From assembly GCA_047630275.1 (NCBI GenBank), contig JBLHVN010000003.1, positions 372,001 to 436,000 of the forward strand: DNA of 64,000 nucleotides, written 5' to 3'. The notes beneath the pieces were generated by a model. The model saw only the letters and a program-made list of their open reading frames with translations, searched no databases and was not told the origin of the DNA. The DNA is from GCA-2720865 sp047630275 (GTDB lineage: Bacteria > Bdellovibrionota > Bacteriovoracia > Bacteriovoracales > Bacteriovoracaceae). A program made the position numbers and the translations under genes. Shown one piece after another: positions 51,431-61,000 of this stretch. Position 1 is the first letter of the stretch. Every line of letters starts with the position of its first letter.

Positions 51431-52087
51431 ATGCGTTTGATGACTATAGCCTTGGCCGGGCTTTTAACTATTGGCCTTAGTTCTTGTAATGATTTTTCTG
51501 GCGAATTTAAGACAGGACAAAAACTTAAGATTGTTCACACCTCAATGTTTGGAAAGAAGAAAACAAAGAAGATTCCAGCGGGCAGTTACCGGGCGACTCT
51601 TGGTTTTTCTTCAAGCTCTAAAGTTAAGCTATCCTTAAAGAGAAGTGGTCAAAAAGATATTGATGTAAAGATCAAGCTTCCTGACAACGCTCAATTTCCA
51701 ACCTATGAAGGTGATATTGTTATACCAGCTTCACAATCAGGACAGATCTACGATCTTAACGGAAAGATTGCCACTAACGTAACTCGTTCAGGGAGAACTG
51801 ATACTTATGAGTCTTGCTCTTATACTGACTATGTAAGACGTTGTGAAAAAGTCTGTAGAGATGTAACAAGACCAAATGGTGACGTTGTCAAAAGATGTAA
51901 AAAAGAATGTAGAAGAGTTGCTGTAACTATTAGAGGTTCAAGAGATGTAACTTACCATATGGTTTATACAGCTAAGAAGATTAAGCTTGGCGTATTCAAT
52001 CCTGGATCAAGAGATCGTCTTGGGGACTTCCAAGGGAACTTTAATGACTCTACTAAAGTCTATGACTACCAAAGTTCATGTAGATAA
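51431..52087 (+). CDS. Sigma-54-controlled lipoprotein of unknown function
   Basis: 218 aa. Lipobox LSSC marks Cys at residue 19. The domain is beta-rich and basic (LGFSSSSKVKLSLKRSG), with a Cys/Arg-rich stretch at about 130-165 (YVRRCEKVCRDV, VKRCKKECRR). The ATG at 51431 is chosen for its GGGAGAG ribosome site and the lipobox; the frame opens 28 codons earlier, inside the promoter region. No family recognised. Confidence 0.8.
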   Translation: MRLMTIALAGLLTIGLSSCNDFSGEFKTGQKLKIVHTSMFGKKKTKKIPAGSYRATLGFSSSSKVKLSLKRSGQKDIDVKIKLPDNAQFPTYEGDIVIPASQSGQIYDLNGKIATNVTRSGRTDTYESCSYTDYVRRCEKVCRDVTRPNGDVVKRCKKECRRVAVTIRGSRDVTYHMVYTAKKIKLGVFNPGSRDRLGDFQGNFNDSTKVYDYQSSCR

Positions 52088-52112
52088 GATGAAATTTAAA
52101 GAAGTTTAATAT

Positions 52113-52142
52113 AAGGCCCGTTGATTAACGGGCCTTTTTTTA
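52113..52142 (+). terminator. Intrinsic terminator after the lipoprotein gene
   Basis: AAGGCCCGTT / AACGGGCCTT, 10-bp stem with a 4-nt loop, then a run of T that reaches into the last codons of the convergent ABC-F gene. Confidence 0.88.
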
Positions 52143-53732
52143 TTTTTGTAGAATTTCTTCTAAGTACTCATCATAGGTCGTTGGCTTATCGTAAACGATC
52201 TTACCGTTTTCGATATTGATCACTCTATTGGCAACTGTTTGGATAAATTCATGATCATGAGTGGTAAAAAGAACTGTTCCTTCAAAGTTTGTTAGCCCTT
52301 CGTTGACGGCCTGAATACTCTCTAGGTCTAAGTGATCTGTCGGTCCGTCAAGCATAAGAACATTAGCCCCTGATAACATCATCTTTGAAAGCATACAGCG
52401 GACTTTCTCCCCACCGGAGAGAACAGAGCATTTCTTCTTTGCCTCTTCTCCTGAGAAAAGCATCTTACCTAAGAAGCCTCTGATAAAGTTCTCTTCTTTT
52501 TCTTCTGAGAACTCTCTCAGCCAATCGATAAGGTTATCATTAGATTGAAAATACTTTGAATTATCTGCTGGAAAGTAGCCAAGTGTCGTCGTCACGCCCC
52601 ATTCGTAGGTTCCTGATTCAGGCTCTTCATCTCCCCCTAGGATTTGAAAGAGTGTCGTGATTGAAAGCGAGTTATCACTTAAGAAAATGATCTTCTCTCC
52701 TTTTTGCATTTCAAAACGAATATTATCTAAAAGCTTTGTTCCTTCTAGTTCTTTTGAGATTCCATCAACCTTTAAGAGCTCTTTTCCTGCCTCACGAGTA
52801 GGCTTGAAATGAACATAGGGATACTTACGAGAACTTTGAGGTAAATCATTTAACTGTAATTTATCTAGTTGCTTTTGTCTTGAAGTGGCCTGACTAGACT
52901 TAGAAGCATTCGCTGAGAATCTTTGAATAAAGGCCTTAAGTTCCGCTGCCTTTTGTTCAGTCTTCTTGTTTTCATCATTTCTCAATCTCTGCGCTAACTC
53001 AGAAGATGTTCTCCAAAAGTCATAATTTCCTGCATAAGTATTGATCTTTCCAAAATCTAGATCCGCAATATGTGTGCAGACTTTATTTAAAAAATGCCTA
53101 TCATGGGAGACGACGATAACTGTGTTCTTGAAGTTCATCAAAAAGGCTTCAAGCCACTTTACGGCCGAAATATCTAAATGGTTGGTAGGCTCATCAAGAA
53201 GAAGAATATCAGGATTACCAAAGAGAGCTTGGGCCAAGAGGACCTTAACTTTTTCAGGACCTGTAAGCTCTTTCATCAACTTATGATGATACTCAGTTCC
53301 GATCTTTAGCCCTGCTAGCATGATTCCTGCATCAGACTCTGCTTCCCATCCGTTCATTTCAGCAAACTCTGCTTCTAACTCAGAGGCTTTTATTCCATCA
53401 GCATCAGAAAAATCTTCTTTAGCGTAGATGGCGTCTTTTTCTTGCATGATACTAAAGAGCTTATCGTTCCCCATTAAGACTGTTTGAAGAACAGGGTACT
53501 CATCATAAGCATAGTGATCTTGCTTTAGAACTGAGAGGCGCTCACCTGGAGTTATATTAACTGAACCTGATTGAGATTCCAGCTCACCTGAGAGGATCTT
53601 TACGAAAGTAGATTTTCCAGCACCGTTAGCACCGATTAGGCCGTAACAATTTCCTGGTGTAAATTTAATATTAACGTCATTAAAAAGTTTACGCCCACCA
53701 AAGGCGAGGCTTACATTGCTGGTGCTGATCAT
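52140..53732 (-). CDS. ABC-F family ATPase with degenerate second nucleotide site
   Basis: 530 aa, two ABC domains, no membrane part. Domain 1 has GANGAGKST and LLLDEPTNHLD; its signature is LTGPEKVKVLL. Domain 2 has the normal signature LSGGEKVRCML, but Walker A reads SDNSLSITT and Walker B is LMLDGPTDHLD, with Gly in place of the catalytic Glu. ABC-F proteins of the YbiT type act on ribosomes. The altered Walker A is common in this subgroup; the Glu-to-Gly change is less so. AGGAA ribosome site. Confidence 0.9.
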   Translation of the reverse strand: MISTSNVSLAFGGRKLFNDVNIKFTPGNCYGLIGANGAGKSTFVKILSGELESQSGSVNITPGERLSVLKQDHYAYDEYPVLQTVLMGNDKLFSIMQEKDAIYAKEDFSDADGIKASELEAEFAEMNGWEAESDAGIMLAGLKIGTEYHHKLMKELTGPEKVKVLLAQALFGNPDILLLDEPTNHLDISAVKWLEAFLMNFKNTVIVVSHDRHFLNKVCTHIADLDFGKINTYAGNYDFWRTSSELAQRLRNDENKKTEQKAAELKAFIQRFSANASKSSQATSRQKQLDKLQLNDLPQSSRKYPYVHFKPTREAGKELLKVDGISKELEGTKLLDNIRFEMQKGEKIIFLSDNSLSITTLFQILGGDEEPESGTYEWGVTTTLGYFPADNSKYFQSNDNLIDWLREFSEEKEENFIRGFLGKMLFSGEEAKKKCSVLSGGEKVRCMLSKMMLSGANVLMLDGPTDHLDLESIQAVNEGLTNFEGTVLFTTHDHEFIQTVANRVINIENGKIVYDKPTTYDEYLEEILQK

Positions 53733-53762
53733 AGGTGTTCCTAGAATTATTTTTTGGTTTTT

Positions 53763-54665
53763 CTACACTATTAAGGACTGCTTGTGAGGCCCTCTAAATT
53801 CAGAAATAACCAATAATAGACAACTTAGAAGAATTAACACACCTCCCAAGACCTCACTTCCGTCAGGGAGTTCCATCCCAAGGCAATAAGCGAAAAAGAA
53901 GGAATGCACCGGCTCTAATTGAGTAAAGACAGTTGCATGCCCTAAGGAGATTCTCTTTAGGCTTTCCATATAACAGATCCTGGCCAAGACAGGCCCAGCT
54001 AGTGCGCAAAGGGCCGCATACTTAAGCCCTTCAAAGCTAGGCTCCACCCAGCCGTGGTTGATAAAGGCCAAAAGAGCGAAGAAAGGAAGGATGAGAATAT
54101 TTCGAATAAAGGTGAAGACTCTAGAGTCCACAACTCCGGCCATAAACTTTGTCCCAAGCTCTCCAAAGGCGAAGCCAAAAGCTGCGAGCATAACTAAGAA
54201 GATGCCCCAGTTCTTCCCCGTGTTTCTTTGCAAGACGTCTTTAAAGATCTCCCCTTCACTCATAACAAGGATACCTATTAGGCTTATCACAATGGCGGGA
54301 TAGATGATCTTTCCTAAACGCTCTTGAAGAAAAAACATGGAGATCATCATGACAATGGGAAATTCAAACCGCGAAACAAAGGCAGCGGTTGGTGCATCTA
54401 AATACTGCAGACCACTTAAAGAAACATACCAACCAAAAACAATCCCTCCTATGTGAAGGGTAAAGTAACTAAGGGACTTTTTATCTCTAGGAAAGATAAG
54501 TTTCTTTCCGTAAGGAAAACTTAAGACAGTAGAAAAAGCGTACATCCAAGTCAGAAACCACAAGGTACTCATATGAGAGAGGGCCAACTTAGAGGTAACC
54601 GAGACGGCCCCAACACAAAAGGTTCCTATGAGAATGAAGAGATAACCCTTTGTTTGATCTTTCAT
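53763..54665 (-). CDS. EamA/DMT-superfamily transporter
   Basis: 300 aa with ten predicted membrane helices in two repeated EamA halves (FLTWMYAFSTVLSFPYGK; VLARICYMESLKRISLGHATVFTQLEPV). Family members export amino acids, nucleotides or other small metabolites across the inner membrane; the substrate is unknown. It is divergent from the DUF3750 gene through a 53-bp region with two promoters. Confidence 0.92.
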   Translation of the reverse strand: MKDQTKGYLFILIGTFCVGAVSVTSKLALSHMSTLWFLTWMYAFSTVLSFPYGKKLIFPRDKKSLSYFTLHIGGIVFGWYVSLSGLQYLDAPTAAFVSRFEFPIVMMISMFFLQERLGKIIYPAIVISLIGILVMSEGEIFKDVLQRNTGKNWGIFLVMLAAFGFAFGELGTKFMAGVVDSRVFTFIRNILILPFFALLAFINHGWVEPSFEGLKYAALCALAGPVLARICYMESLKRISLGHATVFTQLEPVHSFFFAYCLGMELPDGSEVLGGVLILLSCLLLVISEFRGPHKQSLIV

Positions 54666-54671
54666 GACAAA

Positions 54672-54712
54672 AGCATAGTCCCCTTGAAAAGCCGTGACAA
54701 TCAGCTTAGCCT
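54672..54712. promoter_or_regulatory. Two interleaved divergent leaderless promoters
   Basis: Minus strand: TTGTCA (54700-54695), 17 bp, TATGCT (54677-54672), 6 nt, ATG at 54665. Plus strand: TTGAAA (54684-54689), 17 bp, TAGCCT (54707-54712), 6 nt, ATG at 54719. Neither gene has a ribosome site at a workable distance. Expression of the two genes may compete because the elements overlap. Confidence 0.65.
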
Positions 54713-54718
54713 TTATCC

Positions 54719-55441
54719 ATGAAAATACTCATCCCTATTCTCCTTTTAACAATGCTTTCAAACTGTAGTTCAAATGGTTCATGGCGCACGGCAAGTAGAA
54801 AAAGTGCCAATATCGCTCCAAAACCACAGGATCTTAAAGAATCCATTGTTCAAGTCTACGGAGCTCGGGCCTATTCATGGCGAGGATACTTTGGCATCCA
54901 CCCGTGGATCTCTTGGAAGAAAAAGGATGAAAGTGAATATACAGTTGCTCAAGTGATAGGTTGGCAATTAAGAAGATCTGATACCTCAGTGAGCGTAGAA
55001 AAAGACCTCCCAGACCGTCACTGGTATGGAAGTAAGCCCACTGTCCTTCAAACCATCCGAGGAGAAGAAGCCGATAAGGTTATCGATCATATTAAAGGCC
55101 TTATTAAAAAGTACACAAAAGGCGGAACCTACGTTGTCTTTCCTGGTCCAAATAGTAATACCTTTGTGGATTACTTGATTCGAAATACAAAAGAATTAAC
55201 AGTTGAACTTCCCTCGACGGCCGTTGGAAAGGATTTTTTATCTGACTCTATGCTCTTTGATAAAAGCCCCGGGGGCTATGGCTTTCAGTTTTCAATCTAT
55301 GGACTCTTAGGCCTTACCATGGGCCTAAGCGAAGGAATTGAAGTGAATATCTTAGGTCTTGTCTTTGGCATTGATTTTCTAAGACCTGCCTTGAAGCTTC
55401 CTCTCATCGGTCGCCTAGGCTTTCCCGACGCCCCTTTGTAA
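54719..55441 (+). CDS. DUF3750 lipoprotein
   Basis: 240 aa. Lipobox region LTMLSNC places the lipidated Cys at residue 16. DUF3750 motifs: VYGARAYSWRGYFGIHPWIS, DRHWYGSKP, and VFPGPNSNTFVDYLIRN, then LPSTAVGKDFL. The family is widespread in Gram-negative bacteria and uncharacterised. Leaderless by promoter position. Confidence 0.88.
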   Translation: MKILIPILLLTMLSNCSSNGSWRTASRKSANIAPKPQDLKESIVQVYGARAYSWRGYFGIHPWISWKKKDESEYTVAQVIGWQLRRSDTSVSVEKDLPDRHWYGSKPTVLQTIRGEEADKVIDHIKGLIKKYTKGGTYVVFPGPNSNTFVDYLIRNTKELTVELPSTAVGKDFLSDSMLFDKSPGGYGFQFSIYGLLGLTMGLSEGIEVNILGLVFGIDFLRPALKLPLIGRLGFPDAPL

Positions 55442-55518
55442 TTTCAAGCTTCTAGAGATATTTTCTTTCATCACCTCTAGGAATTAGCCTTTTAAGACGA
55501 AGTTATTTTTCAGGCTAC

Positions 55519-55546
55519 TTGTTTCAAATCAATTCATCCCTTAACT
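55519..55546 (+). promoter_or_regulatory. Leaderless promoter of the trypsin-LRR gene
   Basis: TTGTTT (55519-55524), 16 bp, TTAACT (55541-55546), then TACCCC and ATG at 55553. No ribosome site. Confidence 0.4.
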
Positions 55547-55552
55547 TACCCC

Positions 55553-57355
55553 ATGCTTATAAAGATCCTGATCCTTCTTTTTCTACCCTTGCAAAGTTTT
55601 GCCTCTAACAAGATTGTTGGCGGTGTTTTGCCCGGGGAGAAGCACCCTGGAAAATTCAATACTGTGGCCATGATTCATGCCTCTAGTAAAAAGGTTTTCT
55701 GCACCGGCTCCTTAATTTCTAAGACGATGATCCTAACGGCAAAGCACTGCCTTATAGATAAAGATCCAAGTGATGTCTTAGTCTTCTTTGGAGATGACAC
55801 ACATAAGTTGGATCAGGGTTTTATTAGAGAAGTCGATTCCATGAAAGTGAGAAGACCCATCGATTGGGAGATGACCTTTCCTAGCTTTGATGTGGCCTGG
55901 ATCAAATTAAAGAAAGCTGCTCCAGAATCTTTTCGCCCCCTTCCTATCTTAAGCTCAAACTCAGAGCTTCCCCCTGCCCCGGTTCATCTAGCCGGTCATG
56001 GTAACTCTTCAGCCACTAACGGACAGATTGAAGCTGGGGTAAAGTTCATCACCACTACGAACTTAAAAAGCTATTATAATAACTCCCGTTTTTTCCATAT
56101 CCTTCTTTTTGAAGGTGAAGAAGGACAAGGGGCCTGCCATGGAGATAGCGGCGGGCCTGCTTATATTAAGACCTCTAAGGGATGGGCCATCATTGGAGTC
56201 ACTAACGGCTTTGATATAGTCCTCACTCCTAAGGCCATGAAGAGAACCGGGGATGAAGACTTTCCTTACAGAATAGATTGTAAGAAAAATCAAATGCTCT
56301 ACTCTTTTGCCGGGGCACATGGACAATGGATTGAGAGGACTTCCAATGAAAAGGTCTTTAAGACTGGTGACTTTATTGAGTCAGTTGTTGAGCCCTCAAA
56401 TAATATTGATTCTCTTAAAAAGTGGTGTGAGAACCCAGATTTTGGCTCTCCTTCATGGAATTTTCTAAAGCTACTCTTAGATATGAAAGTTGATAAGATG
56501 GACCAAGACCTAGCGGAGGAGTTTTATAATGACTGCTCCATGATTGAGTCCTACTTACTCTCTCTAAATGAAGTTAGGATTGATGGTGAGAGAACTATGG
56601 ACGCTTCCTACTCACTCTCCCCCCTTCATCTCTTAGATTTAAAAACTCTAAAGATATTCAACTCAGATATAAAACATTTTAGTTTTTCTTCTGAAAAGAA
56701 GATCAGTATTAAGAAATTGATCCTCAATAGTGTGAACTTAGTAGACTTACAGGATCTCTCTTTTTCTAACCTCTTAATTGATGAATTAGACCTCGGGAAT
56801 AACCCCCTAGGCTCGCTTAAGGGTTTAGAGGAATTAACCAGCCTAACGGGAATCTCTCTTTATAGAACTAAAGTCCAAGACTTCTCCTTTCTTAAAAGAT
56901 TTTCAATGCTTAAGAAGCTAGACCTCTCCTCTACTCTTCTATCGAGTACTGAGATCTTAGAGAACTTTAAATTAACGGAGTTAACAATAGGAAGTAGGGA
57001 CCTTAAAGAGTTACGCTTAACCGGGCAAGATAAGCTTGAGGTTCTATCGGTTCATTCAACAGACCTCTTTCATTTAAACCTTCTTAGAGAAACTCCAAGT
57101 TTACGAGATGCCAACCTACCTCATTTAAAGATTAAAGACCTCTCTATCTTTTCTCGTTTTAATTTCATAGAACTAGAAAGGCTTAACCTCACGGGGAACC
57201 CCATCTCTGATTTGAGTTCATTATCTTCTTTGAATAGCTTGATGAATTTAAAGTTATTTGGAACGCCAATGGCGAGAAGGGAGATAACTAAAACTCCAGA
57301 GAATTGTCCTATGGTAGGACCTGAAGTCTTAGTTAAGTTTTGTTCTATTCCCTAA
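55553..57355 (+). CDS. Secreted trypsin-like protease fused to leucine-rich repeats
   Basis: 600 aa. After the signal peptide (ILILLFLPLQSFAS) the mature chain starts NKIVGG, so the IVGG activation end sits almost at the signal cleavage site. The S1 domain (about 21-255) has His65 in LTAKHCL, Asp113 in FDVAWIKL and Ser199 in GACHGDSGGPA. A helical linker (about 285-350) leads to leucine-rich repeats (about 365-580; LDLGNNPLGSLKGLEELTSL, LKKLDLSSTLL, LERLNLTGNPISDLSSL). The repeats could bind a protein target and direct cleavage. The 3' end overlaps the convergent gene by 11 nt. Confidence 0.88.
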   Translation: MLIKILILLFLPLQSFASNKIVGGVLPGEKHPGKFNTVAMIHASSKKVFCTGSLISKTMILTAKHCLIDKDPSDVLVFFGDDTHKLDQGFIREVDSMKVRRPIDWEMTFPSFDVAWIKLKKAAPESFRPLPILSSNSELPPAPVHLAGHGNSSATNGQIEAGVKFITTTNLKSYYNNSRFFHILLFEGEEGQGACHGDSGGPAYIKTSKGWAIIGVTNGFDIVLTPKAMKRTGDEDFPYRIDCKKNQMLYSFAGAHGQWIERTSNEKVFKTGDFIESVVEPSNNIDSLKKWCENPDFGSPSWNFLKLLLDMKVDKMDQDLAEEFYNDCSMIESYLLSLNEVRIDGERTMDASYSLSPLHLLDLKTLKIFNSDIKHFSFSSEKKISIKKLILNSVNLVDLQDLSFSNLLIDELDLGNNPLGSLKGLEELTSLTGISLYRTKVQDFSFLKRFSMLKKLDLSSTLLSSTEILENFKLTELTIGSRDLKELRLTGQDKLEVLSVHSTDLFHLNLLRETPSLRDANLPHLKIKDLSIFSRFNFIELERLNLTGNPISDLSSLSSLNSLMNLKLFGTPMARREITKTPENCPMVGPEVLVKFCSIP

Positions 57356-57860
57356 TTCTTGTATGAACTGTATGGCTTCCTACAACAGGAATTTCTTTCA
57401 TTAGGATCTTTGTTCTAGCAAAGCCAATTGAAGGGATATCTGGGCAATAAGTAAAAACCCCTACCCACTTATTATCTTTTCTAGGCTTAATTCTCACTTT
57501 ATGACAGTCATAATGATTAGGAAGATCCTTTCTTCCAAGGTGAGTAAGAGTTGCGATCTCATCAGTGATGGATCCGGCTTCTTCTAATTCTTCATAACCA
57601 TATGGGCTTAGGTATTTTGTGGGTAGATCGATACTTGTTGTTCCATCAAGAGTTCTTTCAAAGAAAAGAAACTTGGCGAAGATATTGTATTTGATTTCCA
57701 TAGTGAAGGTTTCACTTGAGATGTTCTTGGTCGTAATCTTAAGAACCCCTTTTCTGACGAGAGAATCTTTTTGAACATCGTGAATAATGGTCTCTGGAGT
57801 TTGAGCAAGTAGAGGCAATGCCACTAAAACTGTACATAACGCAGCGAAAAATTTTGTCAT
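57345..57860 (-). CDS. Secreted protein of unknown function
   Basis: 171 aa. Signal peptide (FFAALCTVLVALPLLAQ), then a beta-rich domain with two Cys (HYDCHKV, FTYCPDI). AAGGA ribosome site about 6 nt before the ATG. It converges with the trypsin-LRR gene and overlaps its last 11 nt. No family recognised. Confidence 0.75.
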   Translation of the reverse strand: MTKFFAALCTVLVALPLLAQTPETIIHDVQKDSLVRKGVLKITTKNISSETFTMEIKYNIFAKFLFFERTLDGTTSIDLPTKYLSPYGYEELEEAGSITDEIATLTHLGRKDLPNHYDCHKVRIKPRKDNKWVGVFTYCPDIPSIGFARTKILMKEIPVVGSHTVHTRIRE

Positions 57861-58016
57861 TTTGCATCCTTATAAATTTTTGAAGTGGGATGTTGTAACG
57901 CCAATGGCGCCTGTGGTCAATAGGCTTGCTTTAGATTTGAGGCTTTTCTCCTATAGGTTTTGTAAAAGGATATTTACTTATTTACCAATCAATCCATCCT
58001 TTACATCTGTAGGTCG

Positions 58017-61000
58017 TTAGTAATATTGACGTGAAGCAATCAAAGCCTTTTCCGTAGAAGCCGCCCTTTTTGATGCAAGATCCCTTATAGACGCCGTTTT
58101 CTCTTTAAGGGGATAAAAGAAGTTCACTAAGATTGAACGGTAATCCCCGGCCATTTGAAGCTCACCGTTTACACAAAGAAAACTAGAAGATTCGATTACT
58201 TCATAAAAAGCCGCGTACTTATAAGGGTGAACGGCCAAGTTGATAAAGCCCGTCTCATCTTCCATGGTGATAAAGACCATGCCTTTTGCCGTGGGAGGCG
58301 ATTGTTTGACTCTGACCATGCCAAAGACATTCACATTCTTATTCTCCCTAATAGCTTGAAGCCCTGCTGAGAGGCTTAAGTCTTTTAACTTAAGAGGATA
58401 ATTCCAGCTCTCCTCGCGGATAATCCTAACCGGGTGATCATCAAGAGAAGTATTCATCGAAGCAAAGTCCTTCATGACTTTCTCCATTCTTCCTTCGATG
58501 CCCCAGTCTATATTCTTTTCTTCTCCGTCGATCATAGGCTTAAAAGGAACCGCTTCACTCATCCAAAGAGCGTTAGCGCGGTCCAAGTTAAAGTCTTTAT
58601 AAGCGTCCGCTGCGGCCAGGGCCGTTAGGTCATCACGGTAAAGGGCGGTATCTTTAATAAAGCTGTCAAAAGAGTTCCAGCCCCCTTTCTTTGATCTAAG
58701 AAGAACAAGAGATTTGGCCCCTGAAGTTGAAAGCTTATTCACAAGGCGAAGCCCCATACGAATGGCATTCTTACCAAAGCGCTTCTCTAACTTTGAATCA
58801 TAGTCTGAATGATTCACGCAGGGAGGCAGCACCTCAACTCCTTCTTGCTTTGCCGCTTGGAGAAGATTGTGGGGGGAATAAAAGCCCATGGGCTGCGAGT
58901 TTAAAACAGAGGTAAAGAAAGCTGCCGGGTAATGGCATTTTAAATAACAAGAGGCGTAGGCGATAAAAGCAAAAGAGATGGCGTGCGATTCAGGAAATCC
59001 ATAGTCAGAGAAGCCCTTCATCTGTCCTAAGATCTGATCGATAAAATAATCATCAAAGCCCTTTCTCTTCATCCCAGCTTTTAATTTTTCCATCCAAGGC
59101 CCAAGGGTTTGATCAAAGTCCCGTACATTCCAGGCCCCAATATTTCGGCGCAGTTCATTAGCTTCTCCTGCCGTAAAGTCTCCTACTTCAACGGCGATAC
59201 GCATGGCCTGCTCTTGAAAGATGGCGATGCCAAGAGTTCTCTTTAAGATTGGCTCTAAGCAAGGATCAGGATAGGTCACCGCTTCGATGCCATCTCTTCT
59301 TCTAAGATAAGGGTGGATCACTTTTCCTTGAATAGGCCCTGGCCTAATGATAGCCACTTCAACCACAAGATCATAGAAGCACTTAGGCTTAAGCCTTGGG
59401 AGCATAGTCATCTGGGCCCGGGATTCTATTTGAAAGACCCCCACGGTCTCGGCTCTTTGAATCATGGCGTAGGTTTTCTTATCATCGTGAGGAATATCAT
59501 AGAGCCCATAGTGCTTGCCGTAGGACTGTTTAACATAATCAAAGCATTTTCTAACAGCAGAGAGCATGCCAAGAGCTAGGATATCAATCTTAAAGAAACC
59601 TAGTCCCTCAATATCATCCTTACTCCATTGAATAACAGTTCTTCCCTCCATAGTGGCGGGCTCTTGAGGAACAAGATGATCGAGGTCTTTTCCTGCAATG
59701 ATAAAGCCTCCCGAGTGGACTCCCATATGGCGGGGGAAGCCTTTAAGGGCCTCACTAAAATGAATCCAAGCCTCAAAGGAGGTATTAAGCTCTAACTCTT
59801 CACATTCTTTTCTCAAACGAAGAAGGAGAAAATCATTACTGGCCCCTCTAAAGAGGCGGGTCTTTTGTAAATCTGTGGCCTTCTTTAAAACAAACTCAGG
59901 AACTCCTAGGGCCTTACCGACCGCGCGCATAGATCCTTTTTGGCGGAAGGTGATAATATTGGCCACCATAGCTGCCCGCGATCTACCATAGCGCTCATAG
60001 ATGTATTGAATGACTTCTTCGCGCCTCTCATGTTCAAAGTCCACATCAATATCAGGGGGGTCTCCCCTCTCTTCGCTGATAAAGCGCTCAAGCAGAAGCT
60101 CAAACTGATTAGGATCAATAGAAGTGATCTCAAGAGCAAAGCAAACAATGGAGTTCGCCGCAGAGCCTCTGCCTTGGCAAAGAATACCTTGCGAGCGCGC
60201 CCAGCGCACAATGTCCCAAACCGTTAAGAAGTAATCAGGGAAGTTTAGTTTTCGAATCAGTTTTAATTCCCGCCATACCTTATCTTGTAAGGCCTCGTTA
60301 AAGTCATTCCCAAGACGGCGCTGCATATTTTCAAGGACAATCTTTTCTAAGAACTCCATGGAGGTAAAGCCACTTGGGATCATCTCTCCGGGGTATTTAT
60401 ACTTAAGTTCATCAAAGCTAAAATCAATCCTCTCAGAGAGATAAAGAGAATCTCTAATAGAGCGCTCATAAATGGGAAGCTTAGAGAAGAGAAATTCAAG
60501 ACCATTTAAAGAATGAAGATGCCTCTCACCGTTAGGAAAGAGGTGCTCATCACAAGAGCCCACGGGAAGGTTTGTTCTAATAGAGTGAAGAAGATCATTC
60601 AGATTCTTCCTCTGTCTTGAATGAAAGAAAGCATCTTGAGTTAATAAAGTGGGAAGCTCTAAAGCTTGAGAGAGGTTTAAACTCTCCCCAATCCAAGCAT
60701 CTTCAGCCGGGTGAAGATGGCGGCTGATCCCTAAGTAAAGGCCTTCATGAAAGATGTTCTTAAGGCTCTCTAAGTCCTGCTCCCCTCTACCTTCACGGAT
60801 CCTTCCCCGCATGGGCTTGATGGCCACGATGCCTCTAGTGTTACAGTTTTCAAGGTCCGTAGTAGAGAGAAAAGCCTTAGTCTTTGAAGCAATATGCGCC
60901 TTACTAAAGATCTTACAAAGGTTCATATAACCGATCTTATTCAAGGCCACGAGTGCAATGGTTTGTTGTAAGAGAATAGGCCTATCATGATCTTGATAAA

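Noticed and set aside
57861..58016. Terminator or small RNA between dnaE2 and the secreted unknown
   Set aside because: Only a short CGCC-AAT-GGCG hairpin; no promoter or T-tract that I could support.
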